Source: Pseudomonadota bacterium (GTDB lineage: Bacteria > Pseudomonadota > Gammaproteobacteria > Burkholderiales > JAKAFK01). From it: 64,000 nucleotides of DNA. Where the stretch lies: positions 1 through 64,000 of the forward strand of contig JAJYKK010000002.1 in NCBI GenBank assembly GCA_021788645.1, written 5' to 3'. The notes beneath the pieces were generated by a model. The model was not told where the DNA came from and searched no databases. It saw nothing but the letters and a program-made list of their open reading frames with translations. The position numbers and the translations under genes are program-made. The first letter of the stretch is position 1; each line of letters begins with the position of its first letter. This document shows positions 1 to 9,546 of this stretch, in pieces.

Positions 1-1
1 G

Positions 2-121
2 GTCCAATACCGCTTCAACCGCCGCTTCGACTTGTCCGCCATCCTGAAGCGCCTGCTTGTGGCCGCAGTCCGCACCTCCGCCCGCCCCGAGCGCTGGCTG
101 CGGGCTGAGCAATATGGCTAA
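2..121 (+). pseudogene. C-terminal end of an IS1595-like transposase (5' part lies outside the window)
   Basis: Frame 2 reads VQYRFNRRFDLSAILKRLLVAAVRTSARPERWLRAEQYG*, resembling the conserved FNRR...L..AEqYG tail of IS1595 transposases. Whether it is a partial or intact element cannot be judged at the window edge. Confidence 0.6.
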
Positions 122-266
122 TTAGGTACCGGGATGACTGTTCGCATTTCGTCCGCTCATCTGAGACCTTGGAAAGCCCAGATGGATACCGCATTTCGCA
201 GATGTCAGTCGTCCCTCGTTACCGCAGGCAAACGACGCAGAGCCCCGTATTTTTAGGAGCCTCAAC

Positions 267-1070
267 ATGGAGGCATTGCGGCCGGCGGCCATGGCCGGCA
301 CATTCTATCCGGGAAACACCGCAACCCTGCGAGGCGCACTCGCCGCCCTGCTCGGCGAGGTGCAGCCCTGCGCGGACGCTCGCCGGCCGAAGGCCATCAT
401 CGCCCCTCACGCCGGCTACGCCTACTCCGGGTCAGTGGCCGCGCGCGCCTATGCAAGGCTCAACGCCGCGGCTCCCGCCGTCACGCGGGTCGTGCTCGTC
501 GGGCCTGCCCATCGGACGCCGCTGCGTGGTCTGGCGCTGCCCGGGGCGCGGGCCTTCGCGACGCCGCTCGGCCTCGTGGATGTCGACGGCGAGGCCGTGG
601 CTCACGCGATGCGCATGGGCATCCCGCACGATATCGGCGCACACGCCTTCGAGCACTCCTTGGAAGTCCAGCTGCCGTTCCTGCAGCACGCGCTCAGGGG
701 CTTCACGCTGGTGCCGCTCCTGGTCGGGCTTGCCGGCGCAGACGAAGTCGCAGAAATCCTCGACGCGCTGTGGGGAGGACCGGAAACCCTGATCGTCGTG
801 AGCTCCGATCTGTCGCATTTTCTGCCTCATGATTCGGCGCAGAAAACTGACCTGCAGACCGCGCAGGCCATCTTGGCCCTCGAAGGCAAGCTGACGCCCC
901 ATCAGGCCTGCGGAGCGTATGCCGTGAATGGCTTCCTCCGGATCGCCAGACGGCGCGCCCTCGCGCCCAATCTGCTGGACCTGCACAATTCCGGCGAGAC
1001 GGGGGGCGATCCGGCCCGGGTGGTCGGCTATGGTTCGTTCGCCTTCTTCGAGGAACAGGGCAATGCCTGA
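267..1070 (+). CDS. amrB: AmmeMemoRadiSam system protein B (MEMO1 family)
   Basis: RPAAMAGTFYPGN, IAPHAGYAYSGSVAARAY, SSDLSHFLPHDSA: Memo-family motifs. Confidence 0.93.
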   Translation: MEALRPAAMAGTFYPGNTATLRGALAALLGEVQPCADARRPKAIIAPHAGYAYSGSVAARAYARLNAAAPAVTRVVLVGPAHRTPLRGLALPGARAFATPLGLVDVDGEAVAHAMRMGIPHDIGAHAFEHSLEVQLPFLQHALRGFTLVPLLVGLAGADEVAEILDALWGGPETLIVVSSDLSHFLPHDSAQKTDLQTAQAILALEGKLTPHQACGAYAVNGFLRIARRRALAPNLLDLHNSGETGGDPARVVGYGSFAFFEEQGNA

Positions 1071-1611
1071 GCGCGGCCCCATCCTGCTTGCCATGGCCCG
1101 TTCGGCCATCGCCGATGCCTTCGGTCTTGGCGCGGCCGACGCGCAGCCCGTTCCTGCGTGGGCGGCAGAAGACGGCGCCACCTTCGTCACCCTGACCCAA
1201 GGCGGGAATTTGCGAGGATGCGTCGGCTCCCTGAGCGCCTACCGGGCCATCGCCCGCGACGTACGGTCGAACGCCGTGGCGGCCGCCTTCCACGACGCGC
1301 GCTTCGCCCCGTTGGGCCGCCATGAGATCGAGTCGACTAGAATCGAAGTATCGCTCCTGTCGGCCATCACCGCACTGCCGGCCGGATCGGAGGAGGATGC
1401 CAAGCAGGCATTGCGTCCGGGGAGCGATGGCGTGGTCTTTCAGTGGCGAGCGTATCGCAGCACGTTCCTGCCCCAGGTCTGGGAGCAGTTGCCCGAGCCC
1501 GCGCCGTTTTTGCAGCAGCTGAAGCGCAAGGCAGGGTTGCCGGCCGACTTCTGGGCGCCGGATGTCGTGCTCTCCCGTTATTCCGTTGTCCAGTGGAAAG
1601 AGGCGCCATAA
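1063..1611 (+). CDS. amrA: AmmeMemoRadiSam system protein A (AMMECR1 domain)
   Basis: ATG at 1063 overlaps the upstream stop; TLTQGGNLRGCVGSLSAYRAIARDVRSNAVAAAFHDARF. Confidence 0.92.
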   Translation: MPERGPILLAMARSAIADAFGLGAADAQPVPAWAAEDGATFVTLTQGGNLRGCVGSLSAYRAIARDVRSNAVAAAFHDARFAPLGRHEIESTRIEVSLLSAITALPAGSEEDAKQALRPGSDGVVFQWRAYRSTFLPQVWEQLPEPAPFLQQLKRKAGLPADFWAPDVVLSRYSVVQWKEAP

Positions 1612-1645
1612 GGGCGTCGGCCGTAGATCGCCTGAGCGAATCCTC

Positions 1646-2725
1646 ATGAACAGTCAATCCCCCTACCCGGCCCGCTACTGGCACCCGACGGACGACGGCC
1701 GCATCCAGTGCGACCTGTGTCCACGCGATTGCATGCTCCGCGAGGGGCAGCGCGGCGCGTGCTTCGTGCGCGAGCGGCAAGGCCATGGAATGGTGCTCAC
1801 GGCGTACGGACGATCCTCTGGATTTTGCATCGATCCCATCGAGAAGAAACCCCTGAACCACTTCTACCCGGGCTCGAGCGCCCTCTCGTTTGGGACGGCC
1901 GGCTGCAATCTGGCATGCAAGTTCTGCCAGAACTGGGACATCAGCAAGTCGCGCGACCTGAATCGCCTGATGAACGAGGCAAGCCCGCAAGCGATCGCCG
2001 CGGCCGCCAAACGGCACGGCTGCCGAAGCATCGCCTTCACCTACAACGATCCGGTCATCTTTGCCGAATTTGCCATGGATGTGGCCGATTGCGCCCGTGC
2101 ACTCGGCATCGCAACCGTCGCGGTAACCGCGGGCTACATGCATGATCAGCCCCGGCGCGAGTTTTACGCCAAGATGGACGCTGCGAATGTCGACCTGAAG
2201 AGCTTCAGCGAAGCGTTCTACCACAAGCTCACCGGCGCGCATTTGCAACCGGTGCTCGATACCCTCGTCTACCTCGCGAGGGAAACCCGCGTCTGGCTGG
2301 AGATCACGACGCTCCTCATCCCGGGCCAGAACGACGCCGACGAGGAACTGACGAACCTGTGCGAGTGGATCGCAGGAAACCTGGGAAACGACGTACCGCT
2401 TCATTTCACGGCCTTCCATCCCGATTACCGGATGCGGGATCTCCCGCCGACGCCTGCCGCGACGCTGAGGCGGGCAAGCAGCATCGCCAGGCGGGTGGGG
2501 CTACACTACGTATACACGGGCAATGTGCGCGATGTCGCAGCCCAGAGCACCTACTGCCCAGGGTGCGCGACCCCCGTGGTGGCACGCGATGGGCACGACA
2601 TCACGGACTACCGGGTCACCTCGGAAGGCCGCTGCCCCGAGTGCGGAGCCCCGATTGCCGGACACTTCGCAGCCGCAGACTCACCCTTCGGCACACGGCG
2701 CGTTCCCATTGCCCTCCACGGCTGA
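1646..2725 (+). CDS. amrS: AmmeMemoRadiSam system radical SAM enzyme
   Basis: CDLCPRDC...GTAGCNLACKFCQNWDISKSR (CxxxCxxC); start refined to ATG 1646. Confidence 0.93.
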   Translation: MNSQSPYPARYWHPTDDGRIQCDLCPRDCMLREGQRGACFVRERQGHGMVLTAYGRSSGFCIDPIEKKPLNHFYPGSSALSFGTAGCNLACKFCQNWDISKSRDLNRLMNEASPQAIAAAAKRHGCRSIAFTYNDPVIFAEFAMDVADCARALGIATVAVTAGYMHDQPRREFYAKMDAANVDLKSFSEAFYHKLTGAHLQPVLDTLVYLARETRVWLEITTLLIPGQNDADEELTNLCEWIAGNLGNDVPLHFTAFHPDYRMRDLPPTPAATLRRASSIARRVGLHYVYTGNVRDVAAQSTYCPGCATPVVARDGHDITDYRVTSEGRCPECGAPIAGHFAAADSPFGTRRVPIALHG

Positions 2726-2759
2726 GCACGACGGCCGCGCCTAACGCAAGGAGCCGCCC

Positions 2760-3419
2760 ATGATGGCGCATAACGCCGAACACCTCGTCTCCATTCCCGC
2801 CGACGCACTCTCCCTGGAAGGGGCCCTGGCAGTGCCGGAAGCGGCCCAGGGCCTCGTCATCTTCGCGCACGGGAGCGGCAGCAGTCGCTTGAGTCCGCGC
2901 AACAACCATGTGGCGCGCGTTCTGCGCGCCGCCGGCCTGGGCACGCTCCTCCTGGATCTTCTCACGACGACCGAGGACATGCGCTACGCGACGCGCTTCG
3001 ACATCCCTCTGTTGACCCAGCGCCTCGCCGCCGCCACCGAATGGGCGAGAGCCCATGCGGCGACGCGACATCTGCTGATCGGCTATTTTGGGGCGAGTAC
3101 CGGTGCGGCGGCCGCCCTGGGCGCCGCCAGTCTTTTCGGGGACACCATCGCCGCGGTCGTCTCGCGGGGCGGACGGCCCGATCTTGCCGCCGAGGCCTTA
3201 AGCTCGGTGCGCGCACCGACGCTTCTCATCGTCGGCGGGCGTGACGAAGAAGTCCTTCGCCTGAATCAAGAAGCCTTTCGGCAACTGACGTGCGCCAAGG
3301 CCCTTCGGATAGTGCCCGGGGCTACGCACCTGTTCGAGGAGCCGGGCACCCTGGACGAGGCGGCACAAGCGGCGACCGAGTGGTTCGACCGCTATCTGAA
3401 GCCGCCGCAAGGCGCCTGA
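2760..3419 (+). CDS. Alpha/beta hydrolase (dienelactone hydrolase-like)
   Basis: VIFAHGSGSSRLSPRNNHVARVLRAAGLGTLLLDLLT, YFGASTGAAAAL nucleophile elbow, GATHLFEEPGTLDEA. Confidence 0.85.
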   Translation: MMAHNAEHLVSIPADALSLEGALAVPEAAQGLVIFAHGSGSSRLSPRNNHVARVLRAAGLGTLLLDLLTTTEDMRYATRFDIPLLTQRLAAATEWARAHAATRHLLIGYFGASTGAAAALGAASLFGDTIAAVVSRGGRPDLAAEALSSVRAPTLLIVGGRDEEVLRLNQEAFRQLTCAKALRIVPGATHLFEEPGTLDEAAQAATEWFDRYLKPPQGA

Positions 3420-3428
3420 CGGCGGTGC

Positions 3429-4070
3429 TCAAGCGCCCGGATGGCCCAGCGCTTTCAGGATGGCGAAAACCTGTTCGTCCTCCACCGGCTCAAAACTCGC
3501 GTAAAACTGGCCGACAGCCTGAAAATGGAGGGGCACCTCCAGACAAATCACCTCGTCGGCGGATTTTCGCACCTGCGCCAGCGCTTCCGGGGAAGACACC
3601 GGAACCGCCACGATCAGCTTCCCCGGCTTGCGGCCCCGCAGGGCATGCAGCGCAGAAATCATCGTAGCCCCGGTCGCCAGCCCATCATCCACCACGATGA
3701 CGATGCGTCCCTCGGGATTGATCGGCGCTCGCAGGGGGGTGTATTGCGCGCGACGCGCGCGCATGATCCGAAGCTGTTCGGCCTTCTCGCGCTCGATATA
3801 CTCCTGTGTGGCCCCGCTCGAAATTGCGTGGGGCGCGAGGTAAACCCAGCCGTCTTCATCGACGGACCCCACCGCAAGCTCCGGATTGAAGGGGGCGCGC
3901 AGCTTGCGCACCAGCACGACGTCGACCTCGCCCCCGAGCTCTGCAGCGACGATCGCCGCCATGGGGACGCCGCCGCGCGGGATAGCGAGGATCAGGGGGT
4001 GCCGACCCTTGAAGCCGGCCAGCTTCGTTGCGAGCCGGCGAGCTGCATCGTCTCGGTCTTGGAAAAGCAT
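3429..4070 (-). CDS. Phosphoribosyltransferase
   Basis: MLFQDRDDAARRLATKLAGF, LAIPRGGVPMAAIVAAEL, VIVVDDGLATGATMISALHALR (PRPP loop). Confidence 0.9.
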   Translation of the reverse strand: MLFQDRDDAARRLATKLAGFKGRHPLILAIPRGGVPMAAIVAAELGGEVDVVLVRKLRAPFNPELAVGSVDEDGWVYLAPHAISSGATQEYIEREKAEQLRIMRARRAQYTPLRAPINPEGRIVIVVDDGLATGATMISALHALRGRKPGKLIVAVPVSSPEALAQVRKSADEVICLEVPLHFQAVGQFYASFEPVEDEQVFAILKALGHPGA

Positions 4071-4247
4071 GGAACGCCCCCCAACGGGTCGGACAAAAAC
4101 GTCTCTCTGTATTCTAGCCGCTCCTATTCGGCCAAGCGTTGACCCGCGAAACCCGCGCCTCGTGGCACCCTGAAAAAACAACAAGAAGACCTGAAATTCG
4201 TACAATAGCCCCACCGGCACCAAGATATTTTGCTAGAATCTCAGCCG

Positions 4248-4388
4248 ATGTACACAGACGCGCGCCCTCCCGAGCCCCTGTTTCCCTTCCCTGCCGGCAT
4301 CGTCCACGCGCGCGAGGCGGCGGGCGGCGGGCTGCGCTTCGGCATCACCACGTCACCCAAGCACGGTCCTCCCGTTTTCCCGCGTTAG
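4248..4388 (+). CDS. Small ORF, 46 aa: MYTDARPPEPLFPFPAGIVHAREAAGGGLRFGITTSPKHGPPVFPR; candidate peptide substrate of the downstream SPASM enzyme
   Basis: ATG at 4248, TAG at 4386-4388; below the length cutoff of the ORF track; preceded by extended -10-like TGCTAGAAT at 4230-4238; ends 54 nt before the radical SAM ATG. Coding status unproven. Confidence 0.3.
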   Translation: MYTDARPPEPLFPFPAGIVHAREAAGGGLRFGITTSPKHGPPVFPR

Positions 4389-4441
4389 CGCATCCCGCGT
4401 GGCTGGATGCCCAGGGCCGTCAGCGGCCGTCTTTGTCCCTC

Positions 4442-5629
4442 ATGCAGGAAGATCCCGTGACCGTCCGCACCCTTGACGCAGCCTCTGCCGCCGCTCCCGT
4501 CTCCGACGCCGACCCCATCGTTGGGGGGCGGGTGGAGCTGCAACTGCTCACCACCCTCAAGTGCAATCTGAAATGCACCTATTGCTCGCTGGGCGTAGGC
4601 GATGTCCTGGGCTCCCAAACCGAGCTCGAGTACGACATCGATCAACTGGCCGCCTTCGTCGACAGGCATCTGAGGGACAAGGAGGTCTACCTCACCTTCT
4701 ACGGCGGGGAACCGACGCTGAATAAAGGGATGATGGAGGCCGTGATGCGCCGGTTCCCCGAGTTCCGGTTCCAGCTGCAGACCAATGGCACCTTGCTCGA
4801 TGGCCTCCCCGACTGGGTGTTGGCGAGGCTTTCCAATATCCTCGTCTCGATCGACGGCGGCGAGGCGACCACCGACCGCTATCGCGGGCCCGGCATTTGG
4901 CGACAGGTGATCCGGAACCTCGACAAGATCCAGGGAAAGGTCGGCGGCACGGTCACGGCCCGCATCACCTGGGGAAACCCGGACACCACGTTCGAAGAAC
5001 TGGACGATCTGGCGAGTCGACAAGAGGCCATCGACTACGTGTACTGGCAGTTCGTCGCCGACGAGATGTACGCGCACGACTCGCTCGACAAGCGCAAGGC
5101 TGTGCTGGCAAAGCTCATCGACAAATTCTTCGCAGCCACCGAGCGCCTGTATCCCCTGCTCCCGATCATGGGCATGGTGCGCAACAAGGTGCTGCCCAAT
5201 CGGGCAAAGGAGCTCTATGCGGGACTCACCCAGTGCCGGGTATCGTCCCACCTCATCAACGTGATGCCCAACGGCCAGATCTACCCGTGCCCGGACATGA
5301 TGTACGCGCACGACATGCAAATGGGCGAGGTCCAGGGCAACTGGCTCAAGAAGAGCCCGCTGCAACCGACATCCGCCATGCCCTGCGGGACTTGCGAGGC
5401 ATTCGCCTGGTGTCGGGGCAACTGCATGAAGAACCTCTGGTTGGGGTACGTGAAGAACGACCTTCGCTACCGCGCCCGCGTGGTCGAACCCATTTGTGCG
5501 CTGATCCGCTTCATGGGACGGGAAATCGACCGCCATGAGCCCCGCACCTGGTTCGCCCATCTGCCGGTAGCGATGCGCGCCGCCCTCGTGAACGCCGAAG
5601 TCTACGAATACGTGGAAATCATGCCCTAG
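4442..5629 (+). CDS. Radical SAM/SPASM domain protein
   Basis: LLTTLKCNLKCTYCSLG (CxxxCxxC), TFYGGEPTLN, C-terminal cysteines CRVSS...YPCPD...CGTCEAFAWCRGNC (SPASM-like). ATG 4442 chosen as start. Confidence 0.85.
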   Translation: MQEDPVTVRTLDAASAAAPVSDADPIVGGRVELQLLTTLKCNLKCTYCSLGVGDVLGSQTELEYDIDQLAAFVDRHLRDKEVYLTFYGGEPTLNKGMMEAVMRRFPEFRFQLQTNGTLLDGLPDWVLARLSNILVSIDGGEATTDRYRGPGIWRQVIRNLDKIQGKVGGTVTARITWGNPDTTFEELDDLASRQEAIDYVYWQFVADEMYAHDSLDKRKAVLAKLIDKFFAATERLYPLLPIMGMVRNKVLPNRAKELYAGLTQCRVSSHLINVMPNGQIYPCPDMMYAHDMQMGEVQGNWLKKSPLQPTSAMPCGTCEAFAWCRGNCMKNLWLGYVKNDLRYRARVVEPICALIRFMGREIDRHEPRTWFAHLPVAMRAALVNAEVYEYVEIMP

Positions 5630-5766
5630 GACCGAACGCGCTCAGGGCGCCTTCGCGTGGGACGCCCCTTGCCTGCGGTGGCCTCTGCGCACCGCTAAGA
5701 AGAGGCACTAAAGTTCCTTCTCCCCATGTCGATAGGTTCCGTTGATACGCACACAAATGTCTTCCA

Positions 5767-6282
5767 ATGAAAATATCGACGGCCCACAGCGAGCGCGCCC
5801 ATTCCCTGTTGTTCGCCTCTGCCAGCGGCTGCCGCTTCTGCATTCGCCTGGGCGACATCGAGCGCCTCCTGCCGCTCGTGCAGCTGCAAATCGTGCCGGA
5901 AGCACCGCCTTACCTCGCCGGGATCATGAATCTTGCGGGGGAGCCCGTCCCGGTGATCGACCTCGCGACGCGCCTGGGCTGCGGGCGCGATCGCCCCTAT
6001 CGCCTGGATAGTCCCGTGCTTCTGATCAAAACACAGGTGCAGCGCGCAGGACTCCTCGTGGACGACGTCCTTGGCATCAGGGACGTCCCGCGCGAGGCGG
6101 TGCGCGGAGAGGCGCTGTTCCGAGAGGGACTGCCGCCGGTCCTGGGCGCGGTCGTGCAGGAGGAAGGCGCCGCCCTGCTGCTGGACACGCTGCGCATCCT
6201 GGACATCGACCTGTCCGGGCTGGCGGAACCGCTCGCCCTGGGCGAAGACCTGCTGGCGCTATGCCAGGAGCGAGCGTCTTGA
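5767..6282 (+). CDS. CheW-like protein (WspB-like position)
   Basis: FCIRLGDIERLLPLVQLQIVPEAPPYLAGIMNLAGEPVPVIDLATRLG. Confidence 0.88.
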   Translation: MKISTAHSERAHSLLFASASGCRFCIRLGDIERLLPLVQLQIVPEAPPYLAGIMNLAGEPVPVIDLATRLGCGRDRPYRLDSPVLLIKTQVQRAGLLVDDVLGIRDVPREAVRGEALFREGLPPVLGAVVQEEGAALLLDTLRILDIDLSGLAEPLALGEDLLALCQERAS

Positions 6283-7769
6283 CCGCCACCCAGACGTCGG
6301 CCCTGGTCGCCTGTGAGGAACGCCTGTGTGCGTTCGTGCGGCGGCACACGGGGCTGCGCATCCACGATCACCAGCTGGAGAACCTGCGACGCACGATGCA
6401 AGAAGCGTTCGCGCGATTCGGCCATACCAGCTGCGACAGCTACCTGCGTGCCCTGGAGAGTGCCGGGGCCGCTTCCCCTGAGCATGAACACCTGATCGCA
6501 GGCATCACGATCGGCGAGAGCTATTTCTTCCGCGACCAATCGCAGATGGACTTTTTGCGCCAGGTGTTTCTGCCCGAGCTCATCGAGCGGCGCCGTCGGC
6601 AAGACGAACGCTATTTGCGCATCTGGAGCGCGGGATGCTCGGACGGCCAGGAGCTCTATAGCCTCGCGATCATTCTTCAGCAACTGCTTCCCGACATCGA
6701 CCGCTGGAATCTGCACCTCCTTGGCACCGACATCAATGCGGCCTCCCTTTCCCGGGCGATGCGCGGCCGCTACAGCGGCTGGTCATTCCGGGCGACGCCG
6801 GAGGCCCTGCGGCAGCAGTATTTCGGCCCCGACGGCGATCAAGCCTGGCAAATCGCCCCCCAGCTGCGCCGCCGCGCCAAATTCTCCTATCTCAATCTGA
6901 ACGAGGACAGCTTCCCCTCCATCCTCACCGAAACCAACTCGCTGGATCTCATCCTCTGCCGGAACGTCTTCATCTACTTCGACCCCGGGGTCGTCTTGCA
7001 GATCATGGCCAAGCTGAATGCGTGCCTGGTCCCTGGCGGCTGCCTGCTGCTCGGCACCTCCGATCTCATCGACAGCGCGGCGCAGGAAGGCTTCGAGCTC
7101 CACGCGCTGGCCAACGCCTTTTATCTGATCCGTGGGCACGACGCGCCGCCGGACGCGGGATTTGCCGCCTCACGCCGCGAAATCCCGCCGCCGGAGCCTG
7201 CTAAGAGGGCCGCGGCGGCACCGCTGTTGCCTTCGGCTGCCGGCACACCCCTCGCCGAGCCGCAGGAAATCATCGCCTTGCTGGGCGCCGAATCGTGGGC
7301 TCAAGCGCTGCAGGCGATCACACAGCGGCAACAGGCAGGCGACAGCAGCGCCATGATCTGGCAATTCCGCGCCAAGGCACTGGCCAATCTCGGCCGGCGC
7401 CGCGAGGCCCTGGCGGCCTGCGATCAGAGCCTGGCGATCGATCCCGCCGACAAACACACGCATTTCATCCGCGCCCTGGTGCTGCTGGAGCTCAACCGCC
7501 TGCCAGCCGCCGAGGACGCTCTCCGGCGCACGCTCTACCTCGACCGGAATTTTGCCGAAGCCCATTTCCAGCTGGGCCTGTTGCAGTTGCGCCGGGACCG
7601 CCGCCCCGCCGGCCTCAAGTCCTTGCGCAACGCGCTCGCGATCGCCGACACCACGGCGCCGGACCGGCGATTGCACGACGCGGCCGGGATGAACCACGGG
7701 CGAATGGCCGCGATCCTGCGCAACGAGCTTGAGATCTATCAGCAACTGCCCGGGGGCAAGAAAAAGTGA
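6261..7769 (+). CDS. CheR methyltransferase with C-terminal TPR repeats (WspC-like)
   Basis: GESYFFRDQSQMDFLRQVFLPEL, RIWSAGCSDGQELYSLAI, LILCRNVFIYF; TPR-like C-terminus ALANLGRRREALAACDQSLAIDP; 22-bp overlap with the upstream CDS. Confidence 0.93.
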   Translation: MPGASVLTATQTSALVACEERLCAFVRRHTGLRIHDHQLENLRRTMQEAFARFGHTSCDSYLRALESAGAASPEHEHLIAGITIGESYFFRDQSQMDFLRQVFLPELIERRRRQDERYLRIWSAGCSDGQELYSLAIILQQLLPDIDRWNLHLLGTDINAASLSRAMRGRYSGWSFRATPEALRQQYFGPDGDQAWQIAPQLRRRAKFSYLNLNEDSFPSILTETNSLDLILCRNVFIYFDPGVVLQIMAKLNACLVPGGCLLLGTSDLIDSAAQEGFELHALANAFYLIRGHDAPPDAGFAASRREIPPPEPAKRAAAAPLLPSAAGTPLAEPQEIIALLGAESWAQALQAITQRQQAGDSSAMIWQFRAKALANLGRRREALAACDQSLAIDPADKHTHFIRALVLLELNRLPAAEDALRRTLYLDRNFAEAHFQLGLLQLRRDRRPAGLKSLRNALAIADTTAPDRRLHDAAGMNHGRMAAILRNELEIYQQLPGGKKK

Positions 7770-7838
7770 CTGCCCAATTCTCGGGCACGCCGGCTACCGG
7801 GCCCATGACAACCGCTTTGTGCCGGATGGAGTAAGACC

Positions 7839-8393
7839 ATGCCCACCATGCCCTCCCCGGCCCGCCGCTTCCCGGACTCGCCCCGGGAGCGCGAAGTGTT
7901 GCACCGGCGCGCGGTCCGGCTCGCCTGCGAGCAAGAGCGGGAACGCGAAGCGCCCGCGGGAGAACTCTTCCTGTCTGTCCGGCTGGGCACAGCGGAGCGT
8001 TATGGCATACCCTACGCCCAAGTCGACGAGATCGTCCGCCCGCGCGGCCTGACTCCCGTGCCGTGCACCCCGCCCGTGGTCGCGGGGGTGCTCTCCCGGC
8101 GCGGCCAGCTGACCACCGTGCTGTCCCTGCGTCAGATGCTGCCCATGGAAGGCCGTGATGCCGGTGCGGAAGAAGGCCGCGTCGTGGTGGTGCGGGCGGC
8201 GGGCATGACGGTCGGCCTCCTGGTCGACGATGTGGACGGTCATCAGTATTGGCAAGCCGGCCATCTCACCCCCGCGCTGCCCTCCCCCGGCATTCTCAAC
8301 CCGGCGTGGATCCTCGGCATTCACGATGGCACCACCGCCCTTTTGAACCTGGATGCGCTAATAAAAAGCCTTTCGATCGAGGAGAGATCATGA
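7839..8393 (+). CDS. CheW-like protein (WspD-like position)
   Basis: LFLSVRLGTAERYGIPYAQVDEIVRPRGLTPVPCTPPVVAGVLSRRGQLTTVLSLRQML. Confidence 0.88.
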   Translation: MPTMPSPARRFPDSPREREVLHRRAVRLACEQEREREAPAGELFLSVRLGTAERYGIPYAQVDEIVRPRGLTPVPCTPPVVAGVLSRRGQLTTVLSLRQMLPMEGRDAGAEEGRVVVVRAAGMTVGLLVDDVDGHQYWQAGHLTPALPSPGILNPAWILGIHDGTTALLNLDALIKSLSIEERS

Positions 8394-9469
8394 GAAATCC
8401 TTCGTATTCAGCGGGATCCTCGGGCCAGACGCCGGGTCGGGTGCTGGTCGTCGACGACATGGCGACCAACCGCGCCTTGGTGCGCGCCGTGCTCAGCACC
8501 GCGGAGTTCGAGGTCATCGAAGCGCAATCCGGCACCCAGGCCCTGGAGAAGATCCATGAGGCGAACCCCGATGCCGTGCTCCTCGATGTCCTGATGCCCG
8601 GCATGGACGGCTTCGACGTCTGCCAGGCGCTGCGCGAGCAGGCGGAATACCGGCTGCTCCCGGTCATCATGCTCACCGCGCTGGGCAGCCCCGATGACGT
8701 CGCCCGCGGCATCGAGGTGGGGGCCGATGACTACGTCACCAAACCGTTCCACGCCATCGAACTGGAAGCACGGGTGCGCGGGGCCGTCGAGAAGAAAAGG
8801 CTCACCGACCGGCTGGACGACACCGAGTCGGTATTGTTCGCGCTCGCGCGGGTGGTCGAGGCCAAGGATCGGACCACCGGCGATCATTGCGATCGCCTGT
8901 CGCACTACTCCGTCGTGCTGGGAGAATCCCTCGGCCTGGGATACGATGATCTGGAGGCCCTGCGCCGCGGCGGCGTGCTTCACGACATCGGCAAGGTCGC
9001 GATTCCCGACGCCATCTTGCTCAAGCAGGGCAGTCTCAGCCCCGATGAATGGGCCGTCATGCGACAGCATCCGACCATCGGCGCCTATCTGTGCAGCGCC
9101 TTGCGGACCATGCGGCGCACCGTCGACATCATTCGCTACCACCACGAGAAGTGGAACGGCAGCGGCTACCCCGCCGGCCTGTCCGGGACCGACATCCCGT
9201 GCCTCGCGCGCGTGTTTCAGGTCGTGGACGTCTACGACGCCCTGTCGTCCGAACGCCCCTACAAGGCCGCCTTGCCCCGCGAGGAGGTGATTCGCTTGCT
9301 GCACGAGGAGACCGACAGGGGTTATTGGGATCCCGACATCATGCGCGCGTTCCTCGAGGTGCTCGAGCATCGGCCGGAGCGTCTCGAGTTGCCCCTCGGG
9401 CGGACGCGTGACGCCGAAATCGTCAGCAATATCGTAGGCAGCGTGATGGACTGGACAAACCGGCGCTGA
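8390..9469 (+). CDS. Response regulator with HD-GYP domain, predicted c-di-GMP phosphodiesterase
   Basis: [17 protein letters not shown]...[45 protein letters not shown] overlap with upstream stop. Confidence 0.94.
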   Translation: MRNPSYSAGSSGQTPGRVLVVDDMATNRALVRAVLSTAEFEVIEAQSGTQALEKIHEANPDAVLLDVLMPGMDGFDVCQALREQAEYRLLPVIMLTALGSPDDVARGIEVGADDYVTKPFHAIELEARVRGAVEKKRLTDRLDDTESVLFALARVVEAKDRTTGDHCDRLSHYSVVLGESLGLGYDDLEALRRGGVLHDIGKVAIPDAILLKQGSLSPDEWAVMRQHPTIGAYLCSALRTMRRTVDIIRYHHEKWNGSGYPAGLSGTDIPCLARVFQVVDVYDALSSERPYKAALPREEVIRLLHEETDRGYWDPDIMRAFLEVLEHRPERLELPLGRTRDAEIVSNIVGSVMDWTNRR

Positions 9470-9546
9470 TGGGACCGGACATGCGAGGAGGTTCGGACAC
9501 CCGCACGCCGAGACCGACAGGCGATTACCCAGGAACCGAGGAAACG

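Noticed and set aside
1367-2419. 350-aa minus-strand ORF
   Set aside because: Antisense to the radical SAM gene amrS.
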